Shown: positions 1-5,428, numbered from the stretch's first letter. The stretch is 8,299 bases of DNA from Chloroflexota bacterium (GCA_021790375.1 JAJYEB010000068.1:1-8299); one strand, 5' to 3'. Notes: generated from the sequence alone by a model not told the origin. Translations and numbers: made by a program.

Positions 1-912
1 CATCTGCAGTCCGCTGGTGAGCGCGACGTCGCGCCGGGCGAAGGCGCCGATGCCGACGGCGAGCAGCACGACCGAGACAACGGCGGCGAGGCCCACGCCG
101 GCCCACTCGTACCGCCCGGCGAGCGGCACGTGGTCGTACATCCAGCCGAACCAGCTCAGGTTCGCCAGGGTGTCGAACGCCGGCACGACCGCCCGGTAGC
201 TGGTGACCAGGTACCCGCCGAGCATCACCGCGCCAGCGATGCCGGCCGCCGCCCCGCGCCCGACGAACGACGCGAGGGCGAACGCGACCGATCCCGCCGC
301 GAGGGCCTTCAGCCCGACGCCCAGCGCGAACGCGATCGCGGCCCCCGGGCCGATCGCGTCCCCGGGCAGCGTCGCGGCGACCGTGCCCACCAGCCAGGCG
401 GTGAACGCGACGGCGACCATCGCCGCCGTCAGCGCCACCAGGTGGCCGGCGAGCTTCTCGAGGGCGACGCCGCGCCGCGATCCCGGCGCGGCCAGCGTGA
501 AGTCGAGGCTGCCCTTCCGGGCCTCGCCGGCGAGCGTCGACGACAGGGCGAGGATGGACCACAACCCCGAGAGGAGCGCGAGGTACGCGCCGTAGTGCCA
601 GGAGATGAAGCCGCCGAGCGTGTCCACGGCCACGGGATTGCCGTACAGGCCGCGCAGCACGGGCGGCAGGCTGCTCGTCAGCGCCGCCAGCTCCCGGCGC
701 GTCTCGGGCGTGCCGTACGTGGACGACATGGCGATCCCGCCGCCGACGACCAGCACGACCAGGAGGCCGCCGACGAGGACGGCCGCCAGGCGCGAGTCGC
801 GGACGGTCTTGCCGAAGACGCTCCCCAGGCCGTACAGGCGCCGGGTCAGCGGGACGTGCGGAGCGGGAAACGTGGCCGAACGAGTCGGCGCGCGCCGGAT
901 CTCAACGGCCAT
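1..912 (-). CDS. ABC-2 type exporter permease, partial (C-terminus beyond left edge)
   Basis: Membrane subunit of an ABC exporter; it would form the export path for the ATPase encoded just upstream. The reverse strand reads open from ATG at 912 to the window edge, giving 304 codons with no stop. Hydrophobic segments lie near residues 42-62, 103-125, 155-180, 187-215, 221-243 and 271-291, i.e. about six helices. The first large extracytoplasmic stretch contains RELAALTSSLPPVLRGLYG, followed by a GEARKGSLDFTLAAP segment. This pattern resembles the 'exporter of polyketide antibiotics' permeases, which are about 500-550 residues with two similar halves, so roughly half is probably visible. A GAGGTG Shine-Dalgarno (920-925) sits 7 nt before the ATG. 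The start overlaps the ATPase stop by 11 bp, implying translational coupling. The substrate cannot be read from sequence. Family assignment is from recalled resemblance. Confidence 0.85.
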   Translation of the reverse strand, partial: MAVEIRRAPTRSATFPAPHVPLTRRLYGLGSVFGKTVRDSRLAAVLVGGLLVVLVVGGGIAMSSTYGTPETRRELAALTSSLPPVLRGLYGNPVAVDTLGGFISWHYGAYLALLSGLWSILALSSTLAGEARKGSLDFTLAAPGSRRGVALEKLAGHLVALTAAMVAVAFTAWLVGTVAATLPGDAIGPGAAIAFALGVGLKALAAGSVAFALASFVGRGAAAGIAGAVMLGGYLVTSYRAVVPAFDTLANLSWFGWMYDHVPLAGRYEWAGVGLAAVVSVVLLAVGIGAFARRDVALTSGLQM

Positions 913-1816
913 GGCTGGTCACCTCGACGGCCTCGCGGCCGTACTGCGCGAGGAAGGTCTCCTCGAGGCTCGGCTCGCGGGAGACGAAATCGACCAGGTC
1001 GTACTGCGCGGCGGCACGCACGATGGGCGTGATCGGCCCGGCGACCCGCAACCGGAGCGTGTGTTCCTCGGCCACGACGTCGCTCACGCCGGGCAGGCCG
1101 GCGAAGGCCTCGGCCGGGGTGCCGTCCGCGAACCGCAGCTCCACCTGGTGGTGGGCCAGGTCCCGCAGCGCATCCACCCGGTCCACCGCGACGAGCCGTC
1201 CCTCGCGGATGATCGCCACCCGGTCGCAGGTCCTCTCGACCTCGGACAGTATGTGCGACGAGAGGAACGCGGTGCGCCCGTCCGCCACGGTCTCGCGGAG
1301 GAGCTGGAAGAACGTCTGCTGGATCAGCGGATCCAGGCCCGCCGTGGGCTCGTCGAGGACGAGCAGCTCGGGGCGGTGCTGGAGGGCGACGATCAGCCCC
1401 ACCTTCTGCTTGTTGCCCTTCGAGTACTCCCGGAAGCGGCGCGTGGGATCCAGGTCGAAGCGCGCGACCAGGTCCGCCCGGTACCGTGCGTCGACGCCGC
1501 CCCGGAGGTTCCCGAAGTACTCGAGCGTCTGGCCGCCGGTCAGCCGGTCGTAGAGGGCGAACTCGCCCGGGAGGTAGCCCAGCCGCCGGTGGATGGACGC
1601 CGGGTCGACCGATGTCTCGATGCCGAAGACCCGGGCGTGCCCGCTGCTGGGGCGAATGAGGTCGAGGAGCAGGCGGATCGTCGTGGTCTTCCCCGCGCCG
1701 TTCGGCCCGAGGAACCCGAAGACCTCGCCCTCGTGCACCGCGAGATCGAGGTCCACGATCCCTCGGTGGCGGCCGTAGTACTTGGTCAGCCGCTCCGTCT
1801 CGATGATCCGGGTCAT
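902..1816 (-). CDS. ABC transporter ATP-binding protein (ABC-2 exporter ATPase)
   Basis: Cytoplasmic ATPase that powers the adjacent permease. The 304-residue product has a Walker A (GPNGAGKTT, residues 37-45), a signature segment YSKGNKQKVGL (131-141, replacing LSGGQ), Walker B plus D-loop (LLVLDEPTAGLDPL, 151-164) and the H-loop His188 in SSHILSEVE. The Q-loop region reads GYLPGEFALYDRLTG (80-94), with no glutamine at the usual place. I recall the same GYLPG[ED]F form in ATPases paired with polyketide-antibiotic-type exporters, so it is probably a family trait. The C-terminal domain ends with EPSLEETFLAQYG, typical of drug-export ATPases. I chose ATG 1816 because GGGAGG lies 6 nt upstream on the minus strand and homology starts there (MTRIIETERLTKYYG). 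An in-frame ATG at 1882 would add 22 unconserved residues. First gene of a two-gene operon. Confidence 0.93.
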   Translation of the reverse strand: MTRIIETERLTKYYGRHRGIVDLDLAVHEGEVFGFLGPNGAGKTTTIRLLLDLIRPSSGHARVFGIETSVDPASIHRRLGYLPGEFALYDRLTGGQTLEYFGNLRGGVDARYRADLVARFDLDPTRRFREYSKGNKQKVGLIVALQHRPELLVLDEPTAGLDPLIQQTFFQLLRETVADGRTAFLSSHILSEVERTCDRVAIIREGRLVAVDRVDALRDLAHHQVELRFADGTPAEAFAGLPGVSDVVAEEHTLRLRVAGPITPIVRAAAQYDLVDFVSREPSLEETFLAQYGREAVEVTSHGR

Positions 1817-1958
1817 GGCAGGCCTCCCGTCGAGGCTGCAATCCGGCGGACCGGGCCACCTCGCAGGCGGGAACGTGGGCACGCCGCCCTGGCCGGGTCT
1901 CCTGGATTGGCGTCAGTACAGGCCTGCCGGGTCGCGACCGACAGTGCCGAAGCGCCCG

Positions 1959-1995
1959 TTGCATGTGACGATAGTCACACGCATGCAAAGTCACA
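1959..1995. promoter_or_regulatory. CRP/FNR-type palindromic operator in the divergent region
   Basis: A perfect inverted repeat TGTGAC-GATA-GTCACA at 1964-1979 matches the TGTGA-N6-TCACA core known for CRP/FNR-family regulators. It is nested in a larger inverted pair, TTGCATG (1959-1965) and CATGCAA (1982-1988). A third half site, TCACA, follows at 1991-1995. It lies 148 bp upstream of the ABC ATPase start and about 76 bp before the predicted start of the toxin-antitoxin transcript. A weak minus-strand promoter (TTGCTG, 17 nt, GACTAT, reading from 1999 to 1971) would overlap it, which would suit control of the ABC exporter. Binding by a CRP-like protein is inference. Confidence 0.55.
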
Positions 1996-2019
1996 GCAAC
2001 GCTGGCGACGTTCCCCGAG

Positions 2020-2048
2020 TTGACGGGGCGTGGGCCGATGAGTACGCT
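2020..2048 (+). promoter_or_regulatory. Sigma70-like promoter of the toxin-antitoxin module
   Basis: TTGACG (2020-2025) is separated by exactly 17 nt from TACGCT (2043-2048). Transcription would begin around 2055, only a few nucleotides before the antitoxin ATG at 2058, so the mRNA would be leaderless or nearly so. No Shine-Dalgarno precedes that ATG, which agrees with this. Confidence 0.55.
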
Positions 2049-2057
2049 TTGTACGAA

Positions 2058-2336
2058 ATGGACGAATACGACGTGCCGGTCCGTTCGACCGTCAGGGTCT
2101 CGGAGGCACGCGAGGAGCTCAGCGATCTCGTGAACCGCGTGGCGTATGGCCACGAGCGGATCGTGCTCGTCCGTCACGGCAAGGAGGTTGCCGCTCTCGT
2201 GCCCGCATCGGATGCCGCGCTGCTCGACGCGCTGGAGGACGAGCTCGATCTTGCGGCCGTGCGAGAGGCCCTGGCAGATCCGGCGAACGCGCGGAGCATC
2301 CCGATGCAGGAAGTCCGAACGCGCCTCGGACTGTAG
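2058..2336 (+). CDS. Type II antitoxin, Phd/YefM family
   Basis: Predicted DNA-binding antitoxin that neutralises the downstream RelE-like toxin and represses its own operon. The product is 92 residues. Residues 12-49 (VRVSEAREELSDLVNRV followed by ERIVLVRHGKEVAALVP) match the N-terminal Phd/YefM fold, which dimerises and binds DNA. The acidic C-terminal part (residues 56-92, with LLDALEDELDLAAVREAL) would wrap the toxin. I chose ATG 2058 because a good promoter (2020-2048) ends just before it and the conserved region follows at once. An in-frame ATG at 1983 would place that promoter inside the gene and add 25 unconserved residues. Three nucleotides separate its TAG stop from the toxin's GTG start, so the two are almost certainly co-translated. 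Length is normal for the family (about 75-95). Confidence 0.87.
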   Translation: MDEYDVPVRSTVRVSEAREELSDLVNRVAYGHERIVLVRHGKEVAALVPASDAALLDALEDELDLAAVREALADPANARSIPMQEVRTRLGL

Positions 2337-2339
2337 CTC

Positions 2340-2648
2340 GTGGAGTACGCCGTCGCGTTCCTGCCGTCGGCCGTCCGCCAGCTCGAGGCGCTGCCGGGGG
2401 CCGCACGGCGGTCGGTGGTCGGGGCCATCGAGACGCTGGCCTCCGACCCGCGGCCGACGGGTGCCACGCGTCTCGAGGGCATCCCGGAGGGCGTGTACCG
2501 CATCCGCGTCGGAGACAACCGCGTGCTGTACCAGGTGAACGACGGCCGGCTGCTCGTCCTGGTCGTCCGGGTGGCGAACCGCCGCGAGGCCTGCGCGCAG
2601 CGGGCGCTCGACCGTCTGCGTGCCCAGCTCCGGCGCGAGGGGTTCTGA
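2340..2648 (+). CDS. RelE/ParE-family toxin with altered C-terminus
   Basis: Small toxin of the RelE/ParE fold; most RelE relatives cut mRNA on the ribosome. The GTG-started 102-residue product shows the family pattern: MEYAVAFLPSAVRQLEALP (residues 1-19), a second helix, then EGVYRIRVGDNRVLYQVNDGRLLVLVVRV (50-78). Arg54, Arg56, Arg61 and Tyr64 fall where RelE enzymes place RNA-binding or catalytic residues. The usual ending GHRREVY is changed: the motif reads ANRREAC (79-85), so the common His is Asn80 and the common Tyr is Cys85. About 17 further residues (AQRALDRLRAQLRREGF) extend past the usual end of this roughly 85-90-residue family. The fold is clear, but activity as a ribonuclease is uncertain. 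The antitoxin gene is 3 bp upstream and shares its promoter. Confidence 0.88.
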   Translation: MEYAVAFLPSAVRQLEALPGAARRSVVGAIETLASDPRPTGATRLEGIPEGVYRIRVGDNRVLYQVNDGRLLVLVVRVANRREACAQRALDRLRAQLRREGF

Positions 2649-2687
2649 ATGGAGGAGAGTCCCGGCGGCCGTCCGGCGCGCGGAGCC

Positions 2688-2730
2688 GCGACATTCCGGC
2701 CACGTTCCGTCATGATCGCAACGCATCATG
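2688..2730 (+). promoter_or_regulatory. Promoter with overlapping inverted-repeat operator before the hydrolase gene
   Basis: GCGACA (2688-2693), 17 nt, CATGAT (2711-2716) forms a moderate sigma70-like promoter. The -10 is also the left arm of a perfect inverted repeat, CATGAT-N8-ATCATG (2711-2730), that spans the predicted transcription start. Such placement is typical of a repressor operator. The regulator is unknown, and none is encoded beside it. The leader to the ATG at 2780 would be about 57 nt. The remaining sequence between the toxin stop and this site shows no gene. Confidence 0.4.
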
Positions 2731-2779
2731 GGGCGGGCGCGGAACGCCGCCCATGCCAGCGCACAGGGGGGGTCGAGCC

Positions 2780-3493
2780 ATGGCGAGCGCACCGGTCATC
2801 CTGGTTCCCGGGTTCTGGCTCGGGGCCTGGGCATGGGACGAGGTGGCGGGCATCCTGCGCGCCGATGGGCACGAGGTCAGCGCGATCACGCTGCCGGGGC
2901 TCGAGTCGGCCGACGCGGACCGGTCGGGGGTCACCTTCGCCGACCACGTCGACGCGATCTGCGCGGCGGTCGAGGCTGCGGGCCGACCGGTGGTCCTGGC
3001 GGTCCACAGCGCGAGCGGATTCTCGGGCTACGCGGCGAGCGACCGGATCCCCGAACGGATCGCGGCCATGGTCTACGTGGACACTGCGCCCGGGAAGGGC
3101 GCCGTGGACCCGGGGTTCGAGGGCGTCGAGCGGCCGCTGAACTGGGACGAGCTCGTGTCCGACGAGAACCTCGACGGGCTGAGCGAGGCGCAGCTCGAGA
3201 CGTTCCGGCGGCGCGCCGTCCCCGAGCCGGGTGCGCTTCTGCGCGAGGGGGCGGAGCTGACGAACGACGCGCGTCGCGATATCCCGAGCACGATGATCTG
3301 CACCGGGTACACGGCGGAGCAGTACCAGGCGTACGCCAGGGACCACGACTGGCCGTTTCTGGCCGGCCTCAAGGAGCTGCGCAACGTCACCTGGGTGGAC
3401 CTGCCGACGAGCCACTGGCCGATGTGGTCGAGGCCCCGCGAGCTGGCCGCCATCATCGGCGACGTCGCGGCGGCACACGGAGGTGACCGGTGA
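2780..3493 (+). CDS. Alpha/beta hydrolase (esterase-like)
   Basis: Predicted cytoplasmic serine hydrolase of 237 residues; no signal peptide is seen. The fold begins with APVILVPGFWLGAWAWDEVA (residues 4-23), where the PGFWLG turn would form the oxyanion hole. The nucleophile elbow is VHSASG (75-80), so Ser77 is the likely nucleophile; the usual leading Gly of GHSxGG is Val75. Late in the protein, DLPTSHWPMWSRPRELA (207 onward) supplies the catalytic His212. The acid residue is not obvious. This resembles actinobacterial and Chloroflexota hydrolases loosely grouped with plant methylesterases; the substrate is unknown. I chose ATG 2780 because a run of G (2765-2772) ends 7 nt before it. ATG 2753 has no ribosome binding site and would add nine unconserved residues. 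The gene is alone on its strand, 131 bp after the toxin, with its own likely promoter. Confidence 0.86.
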   Translation: MASAPVILVPGFWLGAWAWDEVAGILRADGHEVSAITLPGLESADADRSGVTFADHVDAICAAVEAAGRPVVLAVHSASGFSGYAASDRIPERIAAMVYVDTAPGKGAVDPGFEGVERPLNWDELVSDENLDGLSEAQLETFRRRAVPEPGALLREGAELTNDARRDIPSTMICTGYTAEQYQAYARDHDWPFLAGLKELRNVTWVDLPTSHWPMWSRPRELAAIIGDVAAAHGGDR

Positions 3494-3550
3494 TCCCGGC
3501 CGGCACGTCATGGTGCGGCGCAGAGGGGACCTGAGCGCTCGCCCCGACCA

Positions 3551-3567
3551 GGCCGCATGAAGCGGCC
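3551..3567 (+). terminator. GC hairpin after the hydrolase, possible terminator
   Basis: A perfect 6-bp stem GGCCGC / GCGGCC around a 5-nt loop (ATGAA) lies 57 bp past the hydrolase stop. No T-run follows, so intrinsic termination is doubtful; it could be a U-less terminator or chance in GC-rich DNA. Confidence 0.25.
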
Positions 3568-3675
3568 CCCTGCCTTCGCCGCATCCTGCAGAACCCGGGC
3601 TGCATCCAGCGGCCGGCCGAGCCCCTGCCTTCGCCGCCGCCGCATCCTGCAGAAGTTGCACGGCCAGAACGGTAA
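3567..3675 (-). repeat. Dispersed repeat units A and B (minus orientation)
   Basis: Two related copies lie in the gene-free convergent region. Both have the order CCCCTGCCTTCGCCG then CCGCATCCTGCAGAA: unit A at 3567-3581 and 3579-3593, unit B at 3622-3636 and 3640-3654. Unit B carries an extra 6 nt (CCGCCG) between the two blocks. The CTGCAG cores are 61 bp apart. Read on the minus strand, unit B continues into TTACCGTTC and GTGCAA (3675 down to 3656), which aligns without gaps to units C and D further right. The stretch between the pairs (3676-3830) shows nothing I can identify. Confidence 0.7.
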
Positions 3676-3830
3676 GTCGGCTTCGGCCCGGTCCTGGCCG
3701 GCGTTACCGCCCACGAGGCGCGCGATCCCGTGCCGCGGGGCACACGGTCGCGCTCCGCCCGTGCGTGAGTGACTGCGTTCGGCGCGGTCACGGGCTCCGA
3801 ACGCCATCTCGTGGCGGCCCCCACCGAACA

Positions 3831-3930
3831 TACCGTTCCCCGGGTGCAAGTCCTGCAGGAAAGGGGCCGATGGTAGGGGCAGCAACGACCTTACCGTTCC
3901 CCGGGTGCAATTCCTGCAGGGAAGGGGCCG
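3831..3930 (+). repeat. Dispersed repeat units C and D (39 bp, plus orientation)
   Basis: Unit C (3831-3869) and unit D (3892-3930) are 39 bp each and differ at two positions. They are separated by 22 unrelated bases, a 61-bp period. Each reads TACCGTTCCCCGGGTGCAA, one variable base, TCCTGCAGG, one variable base, AAGGGGCCG. Unit C holds the perfect palindrome TCCTGCAGGA; unit D has TTCCTGCAGG then GAA. Complementary TTCC(C) and (G)GGAA arms suggest a hairpin. The pair lies 58 bp past the methyltransferase stop and opposite in orientation to units A and B. Function is unknown; a REP-like dispersed element or terminator-like structure is possible. Confidence 0.8.
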
Positions 3931-3987
3931 CGGGCTGAGAAGGCGCCGCTGAGGCAGAAGGGATGCGCCGGCGCCGCGGAACGGGAG

Positions 3988-4692
3988 TCAGGCGCCGAAG
4001 GGCGCCGCGGCGGCACCCCCCGTCCGTTCCAGGCCCACGTCCCCCTTCCGCAGCGCATAGACGCGGCCCTGCTTGAGCGCCAGATCCTCGAGCTCGGTCG
4101 TGGTGCGGACCTCGTACGAGGCCAGCTCCACCAGTTCGTCGGTGGGCAGGTAGCGGCGGCCCGGGTCGCCCACCAGGACGTCGATCCCCCGGTCCCGGGC
4201 CCGTCGCAGCCACGGCAGCACGCGTCGGGCCAGCCCGCCTTCGTACCAGCAGTCGCCGGCCAGGATGACGTCGGCGTCGGGCGGCTCCTCGTCCAGGACG
4301 TCGCGGCGCACGACCGTCACCCGGTAGCCGTTGGTGCCCGCGTTGATCTTGATCGCCGCGGCGGCGAAGGGGTCGATGTCGGCGCCGGTCGCCTCGGCCG
4401 CACCGGCCCGCATGGCCGCGATCGCGCACAGCCCGGAGCCGGACGCCAGGTCGAACACCCGACGGCCGGCCACGACCTCGGGGCGCTCGCGCAGGTACCG
4501 TCCGATGGCGAGGCCGCCCGCCCATGCGAACGCCCAGTAGGGGAGCGGCGCGTCCGGATCGCCGGTCTCGACCTGGAGGGCATGCCACAACGGCAGCACC
4601 TCGTCGGCCAGGTAGAGCCGGATCTCCCCGAGCCCGGGCACGGGACCAGGGTGCGTGTGGTGCAGGACGAACGCGCGCGGAGAGACGGCCAC
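3988..4692 (-). CDS. Class I SAM methyltransferase, ETF-beta lysine methyltransferase-like (METTL20/ETFKMT type)
   Basis: Predicted SAM-dependent protein methyltransferase of 234 residues. Relatives add methyl groups to lysines of the electron transfer flavoprotein beta subunit. Visible motifs: PYWAFAWAGGLAIGRYL (about 51-67, the PFWAF-type substrate-side motif of this family), SAM motif I DLASGSGLC (81-89), the acidic ADIDP (104-108) that contacts SAM ribose, GDCWYEGGLA (146-155, a post-motif II block like GDMFYD in METTL20), and VLVGDPGRRYLP (172-183). The PrmA-like fold makes another protein or small-molecule target possible, and no ETF gene is in the window. I chose GTG 4692 because homology begins close after it and a -10 box (TACAGT, 4699-4704) lies 6 nt upstream, as in a leaderless start. 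The frame stays open to 4956, but that extension translates the 29-bp array and is not convincing protein. Convergent with the hydrolase gene. Confidence 0.82.
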   Translation of the reverse strand: MAVSPRAFVLHHTHPGPVPGLGEIRLYLADEVLPLWHALQVETGDPDAPLPYWAFAWAGGLAIGRYLRERPEVVAGRRVFDLASGSGLCAIAAMRAGAAEATGADIDPFAAAAIKINAGTNGYRVTVVRRDVLDEEPPDADVILAGDCWYEGGLARRVLPWLRRARDRGIDVLVGDPGRRYLPTDELVELASYEVRTTTELEDLALKQGRVYALRKGDVGLERTGGAAAAPFGA

Positions 4693-4698
4693 CCCCGT

Positions 4699-4704
4699 AC
4701 TGTA
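4699..4704 (-). promoter_or_regulatory. Leaderless -10 box for the methyltransferase
   Basis: On the minus strand TACAGT is followed by six bases (ACGGGG) and then the GTG start at 4692. There is no Shine-Dalgarno and no convincing -35. The spacing fits a leaderless transcript starting at the G of the start codon. Confidence 0.4.
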
Positions 4705-4742
4705 TGGGTCCGGGCTTCGTGTGGGTCCCGGACGTCGCATCG

Positions 4743-4937
4743 GTCCGGACGTATGCCCTGTTCGTCCGCCGGAACGTGCTGCCCTCCGCCGGGCCCGACG
4801 TCTACCCTGCCCGTCCGCCGGGCCGGGACGTGCCGCGCCCTGACCGCCTGGCCGGAACGTGCCGCGCCATGACCGCCTGGCCAGGACGTGCCGCGCCCCG
4901 ACCGTCTGGCCGGAATGTGCCCCCCTGCCCGCCGGGC
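4743..4937. repeat. Degenerate tandem array, 29-bp period
   Basis: Five successive units begin at 4784, 4813, 4842, 4871 and 4900, exactly 29 bp apart. The best-conserved core is CTGGCCGGAACGTGCCGCGCC-like; each unit carries a GGxACGTGCC-type segment, and the units are most alike from 4813 to 4920. Shorter, weaker copies precede them (about 4743 and 4764), and the last one decays near 4937. The period is not a multiple of three, and no gene is supported across it, so it is non-coding. It fills the divergent gap between the methyltransferase and the zinc-ribbon gene promoter. Confidence 0.8.
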
Positions 4938-4949
4938 GAAAAATCACGT

Positions 4950-4978
4950 TCGACATGGATCGGGGGACGTGGTACCGT
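4950..4978 (+). promoter_or_regulatory. Sigma70-like promoter of the zinc-ribbon gene
   Basis: TCGACA (4950-4955) and TACCGT (4973-4978) are separated by 17 nt, directly after an A-rich patch (GAAAAAT, 4938-4944) that could act as an UP-like element. Transcription would start near 4985, leaving a leader of about 105 nt before the TTG start at 5090. Confidence 0.5.
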
Positions 4979-5036
4979 GCGGACCGGCGTCGACCAAGGC
5001 GCCACAGATTACCCGGCCGCGTCGATCACTCCCTCT

Positions 5037-5067
5037 CCTCGGTTCTCGGCGAGAAGGTCCGCCGAGG
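5037..5067 (+). promoter_or_regulatory. Two-tier hairpin in the leader of the zinc-ribbon gene
   Basis: CCTCGG (5037-5042) pairs with CCGAGG (5062-5067) and encloses a second hairpin, TTCTC-GGC-GAGAA (5043-5055). The structure ends 9 nt before the AAGGAG ribosome binding site (5077-5082). It could control translation, for example by temperature or a bound protein, or simply stabilise the mRNA. No known riboswitch family was recognised. Confidence 0.4.
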
Positions 5068-5089
5068 CCGCCGGAGAAGGAGTGTTTCT

Positions 5090-5428
5090 TTGTACGCACA
5101 GTCCGACAGGACCCTGAGCTGCGCCGACTGCCACCAGGAGTTCGTGTTCACCGCGAGTGAGCAGCAGTTCTACGCAGATCGGCAGTTCAGCGAACCGCGA
5201 CGGTGCCCGTCGTGCCGGGCGAGCCGGAAGGCAGCGCGCGGCAACGGTGGGTCCTCCGGCGGTGGCTACTCGAGCGGCGGCGGTGGTGGCTACGATCGCG
5301 GCCCGCGCGAGATGTTCACCGCCACGTGCTCGAGCTGCGGCCGCGAGGCGCAGGTCCCGTTCCGCCCGACCTCGGGCAAGCCGGTCTACTGCAGCGACTG
5401 CTTCACCTCGCAGCGGCGCTCGTACTAG
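5090..5428 (+). CDS. Small double zinc-ribbon protein (zf-trcl plus CxxC-x17-CxxC)
   Basis: Protein of 112 residues with two predicted zinc-binding modules joined by a flexible linker. The N-terminal module has Cys11/Cys14 and Cys40/Cys43 in a CADCHQEFVFTASEQQFYAD ... RCPSCR context, matching the 'probable zinc-ribbon' (zf-trcl) family. Residues 51-71 form a Gly/Ser/Tyr-rich linker (GNGGSSGGGY and so on). The C-terminal module has Cys80/Cys83 and Cys101/Cys104 with exactly 17 residues between the pairs, the known CxxC-x17-CxxC form, and includes VPFRPTSGKPVYCSDCF. The linker recalls RNA-binding proteins, so a nucleic-acid role is plausible but unproven. The start is TTG at 5090: AAGGAG lies 7 nt upstream and the conserved domain starts at once, whereas upstream in-frame codons run through the leader. 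It is monocistronic, between its own promoter and terminator. I recall such proteins mostly from Chloroflexota and candidate phyla. Confidence 0.9.
   Translation: MYAQSDRTLSCADCHQEFVFTASEQQFYADRQFSEPRRCPSCRASRKAARGNGGSSGGGYSSGGGGGYDRGPREMFTATCSSCGREAQVPFRPTSGKPVYCSDCFTSQRRSY

Noticed and set aside
605..2023. A 472-codon open frame on the plus strand.
   Set aside because: It is antisense to the permease and ATPase genes, whose motifs are unambiguous, and its translation shows no family features.
1983..2057. Antitoxin start at ATG 1983.
   Set aside because: It would put the TTGACG-N17-TACGCT promoter inside the gene and adds sequence outside the Phd/YefM fold.
846..2792. A 648-codon open frame on the minus strand.
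   Set aside because: It overlaps the ABC ATPase and the toxin-antitoxin genes out of frame and reads as Arg/Pro-rich sequence with no domain; typical of GC-rich shadow frames.
3508..3885. A possible 125-residue gene on the minus strand in the convergent gap.
   Set aside because: It is built from the repeat units, has no ribosome binding site and no recognisable domain.
3831..3930. Two 39-bp repeats with a 22-bp spacer resemble a minimal CRISPR.
   Set aside because: Only two copies, the spacer is shorter than usual, no cas genes are present, and related copies occur in inverted orientation nearby.
3965..3974. GCGCCGGCGC palindrome just past the methyltransferase stop as a terminator.
   Set aside because: It has no loop and no T-run, and such short palindromes are expected by chance at this GC content.
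4743..4937. 29-bp period array as a CRISPR.
   Set aside because: The units are contiguous with no unique spacers and they drift in sequence, so this is a tandem repeat.
4693..4956. N-terminal extension of the methyltransferase up to an ATG at 4956.
   Set aside because: It would translate the 29-bp array into an Arg/Gly-rich sequence unlike the family; homology starts after 4692.
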